Positions 1-10,807 of a stretch of DNA of 64,000 nucleotides are shown here, in pieces (position 1 is the first letter of the stretch; each line of letters opens with the position of its first letter). The DNA comes from Ostrinia nubilalis (Eukaryota; Arthropoda; Insecta; Lepidoptera; Crambidae): positions 1,245,001 to 1,309,000 of the forward strand of contig NC_087111.1 of the NCBI RefSeq assembly GCF_963855985.1. The letters run 5' to 3'. The notes beneath the pieces are model-generated. The model was not told the origin of the DNA. It was given only the letters and a program-made list of their open reading frames with translations, and did not search any database. The translations under genes and the position numbers were made by a program.

Positions 1-1835
1 TTTATTATGCTGATTCAACAAAAATGCTTGGTAAAACCTCTCATAAGCATAGGTACCTACTGTATAAAAACAAAAACAAAATATCGTCGTCTAAATTGGT
101 TAAGGGCTGATTTTTCAATCGTCGGATAACTTTTAACTGAAGAATAAGATTGGCACATTGACAGTTTCAGTATGGAAAATAATATGTCAAAATGACAAGT
201 TTATTCATCAGTCAAAAGATATCTAAGGATAGAAAAATCTACCCTTAACTAAATTGCCCTAGTATCAAACTCATTTGGTCAAATTGTATAGGGTTGCTAC
301 ATGAAGAAAAAAAGCGCCCTCATTTTATGTCACGACTTTATAGACAAACTGTATTTACGCTTCTCAAACTTCTCATTTAATAAATTAGAAACACTTTGTG
401 ATTGAATTTAACAAAATCACAAATTATTAAAATTCACACAAATAAAAACTTTTCACAATAAAATACGTCATATTGTGTTCATTAATACGGCAAAAATCAT
501 ATGGCCGATATTCAATAAATTTAATTGCTTATCTCTGAGTGTCGCAATTACAAAGTTCAAAGAATACTTTACGAAATATGCGGATGGTGCAATTTACCCG
601 CCCTGATGTTATAACAAAACTAAAAACGTAAAAACCAATTAAAATCCTATTAGAACCATTTTCGACTTCCACACGGACAATCCGAGGGAGAAATCATGTA
701 ATTAATAAATTAGTTAGTAAATAAATTGTTCTTTAATGTATAGCAGGACCAATAATTTAGCAAGACTGAGACAGAATGAAAACTATATAGTTTTAACTAA
801 ATAAAACTAAAGATCTACTTGATACCATATGCACTTAAGTAATACTTCATCAAGTGAATTTTAAGTGTAAGTTAAATCTAATGTTTCTAAACTAATACTA
901 TGTAAAGTATAACTTGACTCAACTCTTTCTTCACTAAACTTACAAATTAAAAATCTTCTATACTCTTGCTACATTAAGACAAATTAGAATTACCGCCATT
1001 ATGAGCTATGTGTAACAAAAAATAAATCAGAAATTAACCAATAATATCATAACAAGAGGATATTTAAATTGAAGTACGTCTTTGTTACACTTTTTCTAGT
1101 TGCATAAATGTCTAAGAACGTTTGCATAAAATAAAATCTTATTTTATAACCTCAAAGTTTTCTTTATGCAATACAATTTCGTAATATTTTATTTATCTTA
1201 TTAGGTTTTTTTCAAGGCCCTCCTGTTTTATAACATTATCCATTGATTTTACACGAGAAACCACAATGCGTTTTATATTTCCTATGCAAAAATGACATTC
1301 ACGGTCTATTCTAGACATAATATAAATTAGTTATTAAAATAATTTAATCGCCATTTTCATTAACCTTTATCTAAAGTTGATTTAGTGTTAAAGATCACAA
1401 TGTTTACTAAATTAAAGTTACTCTTTAATAAAAAGTGTCTTACATAGTTCTTCATGAAGTTAAATAAACCTTATCTGTAAAAATAATTATTACTCTTAAA
1501 TAAGTATTCAAGATATCTTCAACTCTATTTCCTTGTCTACAGTCATACTACAAGTTATATTATAGTACTTGTTTAGAAATTCTTAAAACTACACTCTTAA
1601 TTAGGGTTTAAGTCTGCCTTAAGCGTTGTCTTAACTCTGTCTCAGTGATTTCCAAAGGATTGTGCCCTTTTTTGCTTACCATTGTCTTGGGGCATAACTT
1701 CAAGATTTCTTGAGTGCGACTATTGTCTTGGCCAAGACAACGGCTGGAATTAGGCTACTAGTCTTCAAGATATCTTCAATGCCTTATGAAGATAATCTGT
1801 TGCTACTTGGGGAGTATATTCTCATTATCATTATT
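1..1835. other. AT-rich stretch, no gene recognised
   Basis: No open frame with coding character and no repeat family that I recognise. The next feature is an internal exon of a transporter gene on the + strand, so this is most simply intron of that gene. Confidence 0.5.
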
Positions 1836-1992
1836 TAAGCTATAGGACGTCCACTGCTGAACTTATGCCTCCCATAACGATTCCCAAATTGGCCGGTTAG
1901 TAGCGGCCTGCATCTAGCATCTTCCTGCAACCTTCTCATAGTCTGGTCATCTGTCCACTTTGTCGGACGTCCTCAACTACATTTTACGCCTT
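1836..1992 (-). repeat. RTE-type LINE 3' end, ATGATG-tail lineage (fragment)
   Basis: Read on the - strand this matches the other 3' ends of this lineage in the window (TGTTCAGCAGTGGACGTCCT near the tail). It is diverged and 5' truncated. It stops about 35 bases before a splice acceptor, so it sits in the intron next to the first visible transporter exon. Confidence 0.75.
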
Positions 1993-2027
1993 CGCAAGTG
2001 TATTTTACGCTACATTATCTCTTCCAG

Positions 2028-2158
2028 CTTCCTGGTATCAAACGTGAACTCCTTGGCTACTGTGACGTGGGAAGACTTCGTATCGGCCGCGCCGCCCTTC
2101 AAGGGAATCGCCGACAAGCAGCAGCTAACGGTCATCAAAATCATTGGCGTTATTTATT
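2028..2158 (+). CDS. Transporter exon, first visible
   Basis: Acceptor CTCTTCCAG precedes base 2028 and donor GTGAGT follows 2158. The exon enters at codon position 3 and leaves after codon position 1. It encodes LVSNVNSLATVTWEDF and then a loop and the start of a helix (VIKIIGVIY). The NSLATVTWEDF stretch is the SLC5 signature following the Na+-site serines, which would lie in the preceding exon, not in this window. Confidence 0.85.
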
Positions 2159-5100
2159 GTGAGTTCGATACTATTTTCTACTTCTTTTCGGCTAAAAACG
2201 TCCTTTTGCTAGAAGCGTCCTTTGGCTGAAGGACGATCCTTACTGCTGTACAAAAATTTCTAAGGATTTCCACAAGTACTTTCTGCGCTGTCCACATCCA
2301 GGTGCTTCCCACTAGATCAGTGGTTTCCTTTAAGTCATGAGGGACCATTTTACCAAATTTCTGTCTTGTCAGGGACCACCTCATAATCATAATCGGTCAA
2401 AAGTAAACCAGTTTAACTGCAAAAATCAGTAAAAAAGTGGTTTTGACTAAGGCGTGCAAGTGCACTTGGTGGACCACTTGGAATGCCTCCAGGGACCACC
2501 AGTGGTCCGCGGACCACCGGTTAAGAACCACTGCCGTTGGTCGGCCGTTTGGTGTAGTGGTTCAGAACGGACTACTATGCCGAGAGGTCCCGGGTTCGAT
2601 TCCCGGCCGGGCAGATATTGAAATGATGAATTTTAATTTCTGTGACGGGTCTGGGTGTAAATATGTATAATATGCATGTATTTAATTAAAAAAAAAAGTA
2701 TATAAGTAGTATATCCGTTAAGCTAGCACCCATAACACAAGCATTGAGTTGCTTACTTTGGGGCTAGCTGGCGCTGTGTGAAATTGTCCAAAGATTTATT
2801 TATTATTTATTTATTATTTACTGCACTAGATGATGGGCCCATAGACTGGGAAACCAGTTACCAATTTTTTTTTATTCCCAACTAGGTAGCTCTTGGCCTG
2901 TATCTCACCTGATGGTAAGTGATGATTAGGCCGAAGGTGGAAGCGAGCTTACAATAGTATTAAACAGATAGTATAGGGGTTTTGATCAATTTAATTGGAG
3001 CACTTAATGTTGAGTGAGACTAAGATAGACTCACATTTTAAGAGCTGAATGACAAAGTGATAGAATTTCTGTCTATCATCATCATCATCATCATTTCAGT
3101 CATAGGACGTCCATTGCTGAACATAGGCCTCCCCCCAGTGCTTTCCATGTTGATCGATTGATAGCAGCCTGCGTCTAGCGCTTCCCTGCTAACTTTATGA
3201 TGTCGTCGGTCCACCTTGTGGGTCGACGTCTCACGCTGCGTTTTCCGGTACGCGGCTTCCATTCCAGAACCTTGCTTCCCCTAAACTCTGTCTTTACATT
3301 AGCTTATACCTATTTAACGTACAACCTATTCCACTTCTGATAGATCGTTTAGCATAATTTATTTAAAATTTAGCAATAATATACCCATAATCCATATCCA
3401 TGAATTATCTAAGAACACTGATTGTAACAGTCACTTTTGCACCATTCCACATGCTATAAAGGTTAGGTACTGTTAAAACCGCCAAACTCCTTGACTAAAT
3501 AATATTTCTTTCCTCTTTCCAGCTATCACCATAATGTGCTTATCACTCTGCGTCGGCGTAGTCGGTGGAGTAGTAGAAGGCTCACTTCTAGTAACTTCTG
3601 CCACTTCTGGGGCCTTACTTGGGGTCTTTGTACTAGCTGCATTATGCCCTGTCGCGAATGGCAAGGGAGCTTTATGGGGAATGGTGGCTTCACATGTTAT
3701 AACTACATGGATGGCGGCGGGAAGACTACTGTATGTGGACAAAACTGTTGCTATGCTGCCTCTATCTGTTGAGGTGGGTATTTGTCTTGATATTATATTG
3801 TAATTAGTTCCTAGATGGTCACTAGGGTGGAGCGAAAATTTTTTTTTTACATTTGCGTTTGTGAATACCTCTAAAAAGTTGCATCTTGTTGCCACGGTTA
3901 CGAGAAAAATAAATAAAAAAATATTGAGACCATTTTTTAGCCCTCTACTGGCTTTTGAATATTTCATAAAAATGAAAAAATAGGACTTTATTGAAAAAAT
4001 CATAAATTACCTTAGAATAGTTTTTATTTGATAAATAATATATTTTTGTAACTTTAAATATAATATACATCGTAAAAAAAATTGTATAACATTATAAGCT
4101 TGTCATAAACTTAAAACAATACATTATTAAAAGCGCCGATTATAAGCTAAACTCACAGTCAGCGCGTAACTTTGCCACTTGAACTGTTAACATCAGAATT
4201 AGTCCAGTTACCTATTTTCTTCTTTCTATCTTTGTCTTATGTCTTTATCTTTAGTTAACTGATATTAATCAAGTAGATAGTTCGTAATTGCGTTGTCTAA
4301 TTTTATTGTACCAAAGTCAAAATAAAATCGAAATTAAGCACTCGTAGTGACCTATTTTAGGATCTCCTTATTTGTTTTGTACCTTAATAGAGTGATTCAA
4401 AAGGAAGGTTTTTAAGTATAATACATTACATTATACCTATGCAAAGCAGGGGCGGGGTCGCTAATCGGAAATAAAAAAAAAAAGGTAAACAGCCCGTTGT
4501 ATTTCTCAAATTGAGTCGAAACTAAGAGGAAAACTTCTTAGCCTGTTGTTACGATACAACGAATAAAACAATTGTTAAAGTGTTGTTCTATTAAGTATTC
4601 ACATTTCATTCACTTTCCATAACCAAAACAATCAGATAACTTCAACGCTAAACTACAGCAATGGAAAAAATGCATACAAGAACTATTCGATAGTTTTCTT
4701 ACAAATCTAGTAATTTGAGCACTTGTAATTGTCCAAAAGATGAGAAGTAACATTATTAGTAAGAGCGTTTTCACTAGATCAGAAACGTTATAGAAAAATA
4801 TCAACAGGAGATTTAGATCAGATCAAGCAAAGCAAGACTGAAATTGATTACATTATTAAAGTCTTTGGAATCACATGTTAAGAAAATTATTAAACAAGCT
4901 ATTCAAAGAGTCACGTTTTTTGCACACCCTAAGCATCTTTTGTTAGCTTTGATGTACTATGAAAAACAATTATGTATATCAGAGAGCTTGAGACAAATAA
5001 TGGCAGCAAGAAAAGACAACAAAGTACCTGGAGTATTAGAGCATTCAAAAATCCGAATTTAACCTTTCATTGATATGAATTAATTTTAAAATAGTGAATG

Positions 5101-8100
5101 TTTCTAAAGCAAAAAATAGATTTAGAAACAATTGAATGAGCAATATTATGACATCTTTCAAAACCAATAGAATTGCAATGTTCTAAATAAAAATTTTAAA
5201 AAAATCAAAATTTTGTGATTTTTTCATATATTTTTTCAATTATGTCTAATAGTGATTTTTCGAATTAAACTTTTTTATTCATAAAATTTATTTTCTATTT
5301 ACAAAACACCTTTAAATTAATTCTATTTTCATTGTTCTGTTTAATAATACAAAGATTTTAGAAAATTGCCATACAATAGAAAATAATTAAATTAAAACGA
5401 CGGTAGAGGGCTAAAAAATACATTTTAAAAATAAAATAAAAATATCCTTATTATTATCTTGCTCTCATGCAACTTTTAGCAGGTATTCAAGTTCGTTTAC
5501 GTAACTTTTTTTTTTAACCATACAATGACGCTCCACCCTAATGGTCACCCTCAGTGGTCTAGTGGTAAGACCACCTGCTTCAGACGCAGAGGTCTCGGGT
5601 TCGATTCCCAGTGGGGGCAGATTTTTCTGTTCGGTTTGGTTGGTGGTAGGGCTTGTTCTAAGTCCGCCTGGCTAGCTACCACCATCTTACCTAAGTCTGT
5701 CGCCATAACAGCAATGTTAACAGCATTGTTGTGTTCCGGCAGTTAGAGGTAAGATAGCCAGTTCCTCCGTGGTTGAGGATTCCGGGTGAAGCTCGCTTCC
5801 ACCTTCGGTCTGATCGTCACTTACCATCAGGTGAGATACAGGCCAAGAGCTTCCTCGATGTGGATAAAAACAAAAACCCTTATTTAAACTGCTATGTAAT
5901 GTGTAGGGTATCCCTTTAGTTTTTTGGCTCTTCTCGAAAGGCTTACGTCCAGCATCCAGATGTGAACAGACTGTCATATATATTATGATGATCAACTTAA
6001 TAAGATCCATTTTTGTTTGGTAAACCTACAAATTAAAAAAAAACTTGTTGGTCAATGGAAAAAGAAAATGAAAGATCGTGCTTTGTGGAGCTTCTTAGCA
6101 AGAGTTTTTTACTTGTAAAAGTTCAAGTCAAGAATTCATAGTTTTTGGAATTGTTTAAAAAAACTCTGTTGCTACAAATGTTTGGTTAAAAGACCATCTC
6201 TATTCGTTAATGCGAGTGATAATATGAAGCAAATGGAAATTGTATTAATTTTATAATTCCAGAGCTGTCCAAACAGCACAGCAAGCGTTTTCAACGTGAA
6301 GCCACTGCCCGTTGGAGTCAATGAAACGCTCATGCACATCGCGCCTCTACTGCAGGCTTTGAACACCAGCCGCTCCCACGTCCACACGGAGTCTATGATG
6401 TGAGTTTACTTTATCATCATCGTCAACAACATCATCATTGTCATCCACATCGTCTTCATCAACCACACCATCATCATCTTCGTTTTTATCACGATTACCA
6501 ACTCCAAACAGCACTGCTATAGTCTGGTCTGCGAGCACATAGAATTTTGTCCAATGACCCCAAGCTACCCATCCTTATCGCTCGCGCGTAATTATATTGC
6601 TGTCGCGACTGTACGACGGGCGGCCGCAGTGAGTGTGCGAGCGCGATAGCAATATAATTACGCGCGAGCGATAAGGATGGGTAGCTTGGGGTCATTGGAC
6701 AAAATTCTACGTGTTCACGGACCGGGCTTTAGTTAGCGTGAATGAAACACTCATGCACATCGCGCCGCTACTCCGGGCTTTGAACACCAGCCGCTCCCAC
6801 GTCCACACTGAGTCTATGATGTGAGTTCATTTCTCGTCATCATTGTTAACATCCTTACCACCATCACCATCATTATCGTCGTTACCTTCACCACCTTTAT
6901 TAATATCATCATCATCATCATCACAGGTACCAGTTTCAACGTGCAGCCTGGACGTGGACAACGCAGGACACTATTCGTTTGATCAAAGTGTCATCAACTG
7001 CTGGACCAAGGGTTTCCACAAAGACAGACTCTCCGTTGTCTGCATTCAGATACTTTCCACGGCCTTTACTAGATTGAGCAAGAGGCCTATGATTTTTTCT
7101 GCCGTTAAGACTATCACTTCTATGAGTTATCTTAATTTATTTATGGAAAATAGAATTTGTTAGTTATGACAGGCCTGTTCATCTCCGCGAGTTTACATCG
7201 AAAACAAAACACGCACGATGGCCCACCTACAGGATACTATTCGACAAGGCCTCACATACGAGCGAACATTGACTCACGCAAGCGTATTCTTGTGTATGAT
7301 GGAAGAAAATAAAGAAAATGGTGCACTAAATACTGTGCAGTATTTAACTGCCTAAATATTAATAAAAACACAGAATGTACTTTTTTAAGTTGCCTCAAGA
7401 CGCTGAGAGGTAAATAAGTAGTTAATATTATTCATGATAATTCATGCTAAATCATGTATTTCCTCCGCCATTTTCCGCAGTTTGGCACCTCACGTCACAT
7501 CATTTTACCGAAGTCAGCCCTATAGCTTCGGCGCAGTGCCGATCACTGACGTTTGTCAACAAAATGGTGCTTGACTCTTGATACAGGCTAAATTACACCA
7601 TATTGTTAATGACATTGAGCATACATTTTTTTAAATACCTTCGCGAAGAAAAAATTCTGTACGTAGTACTTATTATTATTCTGTGCTATTACTTCTATTC
7701 CAAGGGATTTAGCTCGAAAATCCTTTACTTCTCTTGCATCTCCAGTCTCAATCTCAACAGCAACAATTTAACATTTCCAGCAACAGCAGCCTCCACGCCA
7801 TGTACTCCGTCTCCTACATGTGGTACGCCGTCATCGGCACGGTCACGTGCGTCGTCATCGGCGTCATTATCGGCGTCATCACCGCCAGCGATGATGACGC
7901 GTACGACGAGCGACTCCTCCACCCTATGGTTGCCAGATTAGCCAGGAAACTTCCAGGGAAACCCAGGTAATCAAGTAATGGCTGGTAATAAGGTAGTGAT
8001 GTTGCCTCCTGACAGTTAATGGCTGGGACGGTTAATGTTGGGCATTAATTACACTCGACATCAAATAAATCGACCCTCCCGCGACAAGCACTTTCAAACG

Positions 8101-9030
8101 TATGCATCTCCAATTCCCACCAATAATGGCACCATTTAAAAGCCTAGTTCTAAACTTCATTTCATTATACATATACCCCAAAAATGTGTCTTTAAAAGGA
8201 TCCAGAAGAAGTGTCTACTTCTTCAAAAAAATAGGTAGTTACGCTTGAGCCAACTTTTATGGCTATAAAACTGTTAAGTTGGGATTAATCGCTATCCATC
8301 GGTTAAAGAGGACACGTGAGATCATTATTTGGTTTTATAACCATAAAAATTGGTCTAATTGATCCCAGAGGTAAGCCCCAAGTGAGGTCTTTTTTCAAGT
8401 CACATTAAAATTTATGGTAGGTATAAAATATGTTAGTCGTTTATTAAGAAATTAAATGTGTTTTTCTTTTAGTTTATTTATTGGGCTTTTAAATAACACC
8501 AATATTGTTGGGGCACCATGAATGTGTCAGAAGAAAATTTTTAAATTTTGCGTCGCGGAAGGTGCGATTTATTTTGATATTGAGTGTCGTTGTTATATTT
8601 CTTTTATTGTTGTATTTTTATTTTGTTTTCTCTTTTGTTTGTATTTTTGTTAATTCTAGGCGTGTATTCCTGCTCTCTCCAAAAATGGTTTCCGCAGAAT
8701 AACAGCGTCACGTTCTTAGTTTTACTACTCCAGAGCATGACACATGCTGAGCGGTGGCCATTTTTGGTTCTAACTACCTTTTACTTACACTGTGTGTTTT
8801 TTCAAGTTGGAACCAACATAAATGATTTTTCTTTTCCTTCCAGGAAATTTACTAATACTAGTGAGAAAGTAGAGAAGATTCCAGAAGAGAAGGAAACATC
8901 GGAAAAAACCGATGAGACGATAGCTGAAGAAGTTAAGCCGACGGTGTTTTCGACTAATGCAAGTAGACTTTTCGATGTGTATGAGACGAGGCGGTCGCCG
9001 TCGCCGTTTCCAGAAAGGACTAGATTGTAG
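2028..9030 (+). CDS. SLC5-family sodium-coupled monocarboxylate transporter-like gene, 3' part (last five exons)
   Basis: Seen: five exons with AG/GT borders, 2028-2158, 3523-3773, 6263-6399, 7781-7966 and 8844-9030. They join in consistent phase (1, 0, 2, 2) into about 296 codons ending in TAG. The joined protein starts just before the motif NSLATVTWEDF, has hydrophobic segments in exons 1-2, a Cys-containing loop with several N-x-S/T sites (NST, NET, NTS, NSS) in exon 3 and the start of exon 4, a last membrane helix in exon 4 (WYAVIGTVTCVVIGVIIGVI) and a charged Glu/Lys/Thr-rich cytoplasmic tail. Known: this motif order is that of the C-terminal half of SLC5 sodium symporters, and the large glycosylated loop before the last helix is typical of the monocarboxylate and multivitamin branch. 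Inferred role: plasma-membrane Na+-driven uptake of small organic anions. The N-terminal half with the main Na+/substrate core lies upstream of the window. Substrate cannot be read from this part. Confidence 0.85.
2187..2317 (-). repeat. RTE-type LINE 3' end, CGAACGAA-tail lineage (degenerate)
   Basis: Diverged - strand copy (CTGCGCTGTCCACATCCAGG matches the intact copies at 38373-38513). It is cut on its right side by a hAT-type MITE. Confidence 0.6.
2318..2533. mobile_element. hAT-type MITE
   Basis: Ends read CAGTGGTTTCC on the left and, inverted, CAGTGGTTCTTAACC on the right, the classic hAT terminal form. Inner parts carry GGGACCA and GGTCC motifs in both arms. I do not find a matching 8-bp duplication, so one flank has probably changed. 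Confidence 0.65.
2542..2815 (+). mobile_element. tRNA-headed SINE
   Basis: A tRNA-like head has an A box TGGTGTAGTGG at 2550-2560 and a perfect B box GGTTCGATTCC at 2593-2603. A unique body follows, and an A/TTTATT-rich tail. It is a SINE rather than a tRNA gene: there is no cloverleaf with a clean acceptor stem, and a related copy occurs inverted at 46910-47057. Confidence 0.75.
2888..2950 (-). mobile_element. SINE 3' domain, inverted fragment
   Basis: Reverse complement of the 3' body of the SINE at 5549-5880 (TCACTTACCATCAGGTGAGA shared). The tRNA head is missing. Confidence 0.65.
3077..3279 (-). repeat. RTE-type LINE 3' end, ATGATG-tail lineage
   Basis: Begins with the tail (ATC)n on the + strand. 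The - strand reads the C-terminal part of an RTE endonuclease/reverse transcriptase frame, then the untranslated end. It is strongly 5' truncated and lies in the intron before the second visible exon. Confidence 0.8.
3523..3773 (+). CDS. Transporter exon, second visible
   Basis: Acceptor TCTTTCCAG precedes 3523 and donor GTGGGT follows 3773. The exon starts at codon position 2 and ends on a whole codon. It encodes two to three membrane segments, with GALLGVFVLAALCPVANGKG in the middle. This fits the SLC5 pattern G-G-P/A-L-L-G-L-F with a short N-x-K-G turn. Confidence 0.87.
3823..5540. mobile_element. hAT-like DNA transposon, internally decayed
   Basis: Terminal inverted repeats start TAGGGTGGAGCG at both ends and stay similar, with gaps, for about 150 bases up to a shared TTTTTTAGCCCTCTAC. 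The element is flanked by a perfect 8-bp direct repeat ATGGTCAC (3815-3822 and 5541-5548). An 8-bp duplication and a 5'-TAGGG end fit the hAT superfamily, although P elements also make 8-bp duplications. Total length is 1,718 bp. It lies in the intron between the second and third visible transporter exons. Confidence 0.75.
4817..5062 (+). pseudogene. Possible transposase C-terminal remnant
   Basis: An open frame inside the hAT-like element encodes a helical, Lys-rich stretch with VTFFAHPKHLLLALM and ends KIRI-stop. I know similar FFAHP segments from invertebrate transposon-encoded proteins but cannot place the family. There is no catalytic DDE/D context, so it is a relic at best. Confidence 0.35.
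5549..5880 (+). mobile_element. tRNA-headed SINE, full-length or nearly
   Basis: A box TGGTCTAGTGG at 5555-5565 and B box GGTTCGATTCC at 5598-5608. The anticodon-like loop reads TTCAGAC (CAG). The conserved lepidopteran SINE 3' body ends in an A-rich tail. The head abuts the right target duplication of the hAT-like element. Confidence 0.75.
6263..6399 (+). CDS. Transporter exon, third visible
   Basis: Acceptor TAATTCCAG precedes 6263 and donor GTGAGT follows 6399. It starts on a whole codon and ends after codon position 2. It encodes SCPNSTASVFNVKPLP and then NETLMHIAPLLQALNTSRSH, an extracellular loop with a Cys and glycosylation motifs. A damaged tandem copy lies at 6498-6820. Confidence 0.85.
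6498..6820 (+). pseudogene. Tandem duplicate of the third visible exon, broken by a MITE
   Basis: 6500-6516 matches the start of exon 3 (CCAAACAGCAC) and 6733-6820 matches its end through an intact donor GTGAGTT. The middle of the exon is replaced by a 216-bp MITE and about 35 exon bases are lost. In the right part I count five synonymous changes and one clear amino-acid change (Q to R) against the original, with another at the junction. A splice after the AG at the MITE end would enter the wrong frame, so this copy cannot replace exon 3. Confidence 0.75.
6517..6732. mobile_element. Palindromic MITE (AGTCTGGTC ends), copy 1
   Basis: Nearly the whole element is an inverted repeat: AGAATTTTGTCCAATGACCC on the left returns inverted on the right, around a GC-rich centre with a NotI-like GCGGCCGC. 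Ends read CTATAGTCTGG and CTAAAGCCCGG. A second copy is at 59055-59259. Confidence 0.75.
6838..6925 (+). repeat. Impure CAT/ATC microsatellite
   Basis: Runs of CATCAT with interruptions follow the donor of the duplicated exon. A similar run (6411-6480) follows the original donor, so the intronic microsatellite was part of the duplicated unit. Confidence 0.6.
6985..7085 (-). repeat. RTE-type LINE 3' end, CGAACGAA-tail lineage (degenerate)
   Basis: ACTGCTGGACCAAGGGTTTCC aligns with intact - strand copies such as the one at 38373, with many substitutions. No tail is left. Confidence 0.5.
7318..7409 (+). pseudogene. THAP-domain N-terminus, frameshifted
   Basis: With one extra base after MVH and one missing base further on, the sequence reads as the zinc-coordinating start of a THAP domain (YCAVFNCLNINKNTECTFFK, then KLPQDAER). 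It is followed at once by a donor-like GTAAAT. THAP domains occur in P-element-type transposases and in host DNA-binding proteins. Two frame breaks mean it is dead. No other part of a THAP gene is visible nearby. Confidence 0.5.
7781..7966 (+). CDS. Transporter exon, fourth visible
   Basis: Acceptor CATTTCCAG precedes 7781 and donor GTAATC follows 7966. It enters at codon position 3 and leaves after position 2. It encodes NSSLHAMYSVSYMWYAVIGT, the last membrane helix, and then an acidic/basic turn SDDDAYDERLLHPM. The Y-S-x-S-Y element before the final helix is characteristic of SLC5 monocarboxylate-type transporters. Confidence 0.85.
8051..8587. mobile_element. 537-bp MITE (ACACTCGACATC ends), copy 1
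   Basis: Ends ACACTCGACATCAAATAAAT and, inverted, ACACTCAATATCAAAATAAA form the terminal repeat. The body is AT-rich without coding sequence. A second copy at 54540-55060 has roughly the same length and high identity. I cannot define the target duplication. Confidence 0.7.
8844..9030 (+). CDS. Transporter last exon and stop
   Basis: Acceptor CTTCCAG precedes 8844. After completing an Arg codon it encodes a hydrophilic tail (SEKVEKIPEEKETSEKTDET, then LFDVYETRRSPSPF) and stops with TAG at 9028-9030. A charged cytoplasmic tail of about 60 residues after the last helix fits the family. Confidence 0.82.
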
Positions 9031-9988
9031 TTTGTTAGTTTTTAGTTTTACTGTTGAATAGTTAGTATGAAATGTGACGTCCACTTGCGTAACGTTAAAA
9101 CTTATAACTTAACTTATTCCTTAAAAGGAATTTATTGAAATATGCCATAATGTTGGTATACAAAAAAAACATACATACAGCCGAACATAATTATAACCTC
9201 CTCCTTTTCTGAAGTCGGTTAAAAAAGGCTTCTATGTATGTTTTGTAAATTATTTTCAATGTGATATAAACATAAAAAATTCTAAAACTTTGCTCAATAT
9301 AATAAAATGGTGGATAAGTTAGTTTGAAATTACTCTGGAAGTTAAAGATTTTATAGCGATTTTTAACTTAGTAATTTAGCATAAAATTATTATCAAAGCA
9401 AAGTGATTTTAGCAAGAACATTAATATTTATTTCAAAAAAGTTAAAAAACATTTACCAGTACACATGACGTCACAAAATAGTAGATTTATGTCAATGTCA
9501 TTTTGACAGATCATAAAAATAAACAGTTGATTAGTGCCTGATAAAACAATAGGCACTTGCCTCTTCATTATTTTTAAATATTATTATTTTATAGGTTTTT
9601 GAATGATGACAAGAATGAAAAGCTTAAAAGACAAGTACCTAGGTATTAAAGTAGGTATTCAAAGAGTTTAGTTAATTATAAATATGTAGCAATAACTAAA
9701 AAAACATTTAAGTTATTGTAAAAGAAAAATGTTTTTCATGTTATTCTTAAATTCAGATTAATTTTGGTCTATTTCTGAAAATACTTTAGAAATAAGTGTG
9801 AAAATGAGTAAAATATTATTATAAGTAGCCTTGTGATAATAGTCTTATATTATTATAATAAATACTATTTTTTTAATAATAAAAATGTTAATCTTTGTAC
9901 AAATCTTGTAATTAAATTACGTCAAAACATAAGTGAATTTTAAGTCTTGAAACAATATTTTTCATAACGATAATGCTGCTTGATAATA
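9031..9988 (+). other. 3' flank of transporter gene, probable 3' UTR
   Basis: AT-rich. The first clear AATAAA is at 9301-9306, others lie further on. 9160-9226 (CAGCCGAACATAATTATAAC then CTCCTCCTTTT) is a piece of a dispersed repeat that I recognise from moths. Where the transcript ends cannot be told. Confidence 0.4.
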
Positions 9989-10138
9989 CAGGGTGTCTTA
10001 AATTTTCTAAAAATTATATTTGATTTTACGTTTTTATGCATTTGAATAAATTTTCCTGGGGAAAAATATGTTACCTATGGTTTCATATTAACACTCCTAT
10101 AATTTAGTATAGTTTTGATGTTTGTTGTCTTCACCCTG
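9989..10138. mobile_element. Possible degenerate TA/CAGGGTG-type MITE
   Basis: CAGGGTGTC follows TA on the left and a CACCCTGG lies on the right. The inner parts no longer pair well. Confidence 0.3.
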
Positions 10139-10701
10139 GATAGGTATTTCATAGATATCTCTTTGATTTGTATTAAAAAGTGTTAGATGTAGAATTAATT
10201 AGATATTTAAATAGTTTGATTTGTTGTTGACTGAGAATTTAAAGCGAGTGTGATGCGAGTTGAATCAAAAGATTTTTTTATAATTAAAATAATTTAATAC
10301 ATTATAAGCACTTTCTCAAGAATATATTCAAGCCTGTGATTTGCTATGTAAGTACTTATATTTATTGAATTTACATGTTCAACGAATCACAGTTAGCTAT
10401 TTAGAATCGAGTTTTAGATATTAAAGTGTGTCTCAATTTTTATATTCGATATTGTTTTTATAAGTGACTAAAATGTTATAAACATTTACACCCTATATTA
10501 TCATATCGTGATGTTTGCCAGTATTAGATAATTTCGAATATTTATTTTTATTAGTTCTTTTTGCAATCTCGAGCTGATATTTAGCTTAATTCTGAGTTAA
10601 AACTAGTTTTAATCCAGATCTAAGCTAGTCTTCGATTTTAAGGAATTGTTTTGGCACTTTAGCACTTAAAAGTGTGATCGAGTCAAAAGAGGTTAATGAC
10701 C
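10139..10701. other. AT-rich, nothing recognised
   Basis: No coding frame or known repeat seen. Confidence 0.4.
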
Positions 10702-10807
10702 GTTTTCACCATCAATCCCTAATTTTTAAGTGACCCCTATGGTAACAATTACTATGAATTTTGTTTTCATACGGATCACTTAAAATTTAGGGATTCATGG
10801 TGAAAAC
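10702..10807. mobile_element. 106-bp hairpin MITE (TTTTCACCATC), copy 1
   Basis: TTTTCACCATCAATCCCTAA with TTTTTAAGTGACCCCTATGG pairs with its inverted copy around a short centre. A second, better preserved copy is at 48768-48873. Confidence 0.75.

Noticed and set aside
2543..2614. tRNA gene candidate.
   Set aside because: A and B boxes are good, but acceptor pairing is poor and the sequence runs into a SINE body that recurs elsewhere. Same for 5549, 18003 and 46980.
6347..6538. Asp/Val-rich - strand frame.
   Set aside because: Shadow of the (CAT)n microsatellite and of exon 3 on the other strand.
6733..6820. Use of the duplicated exon by splicing to the AG at the MITE end.
   Set aside because: From either nearby AG the phase-0 reading meets TGA at once, so a normal transporter cannot result.
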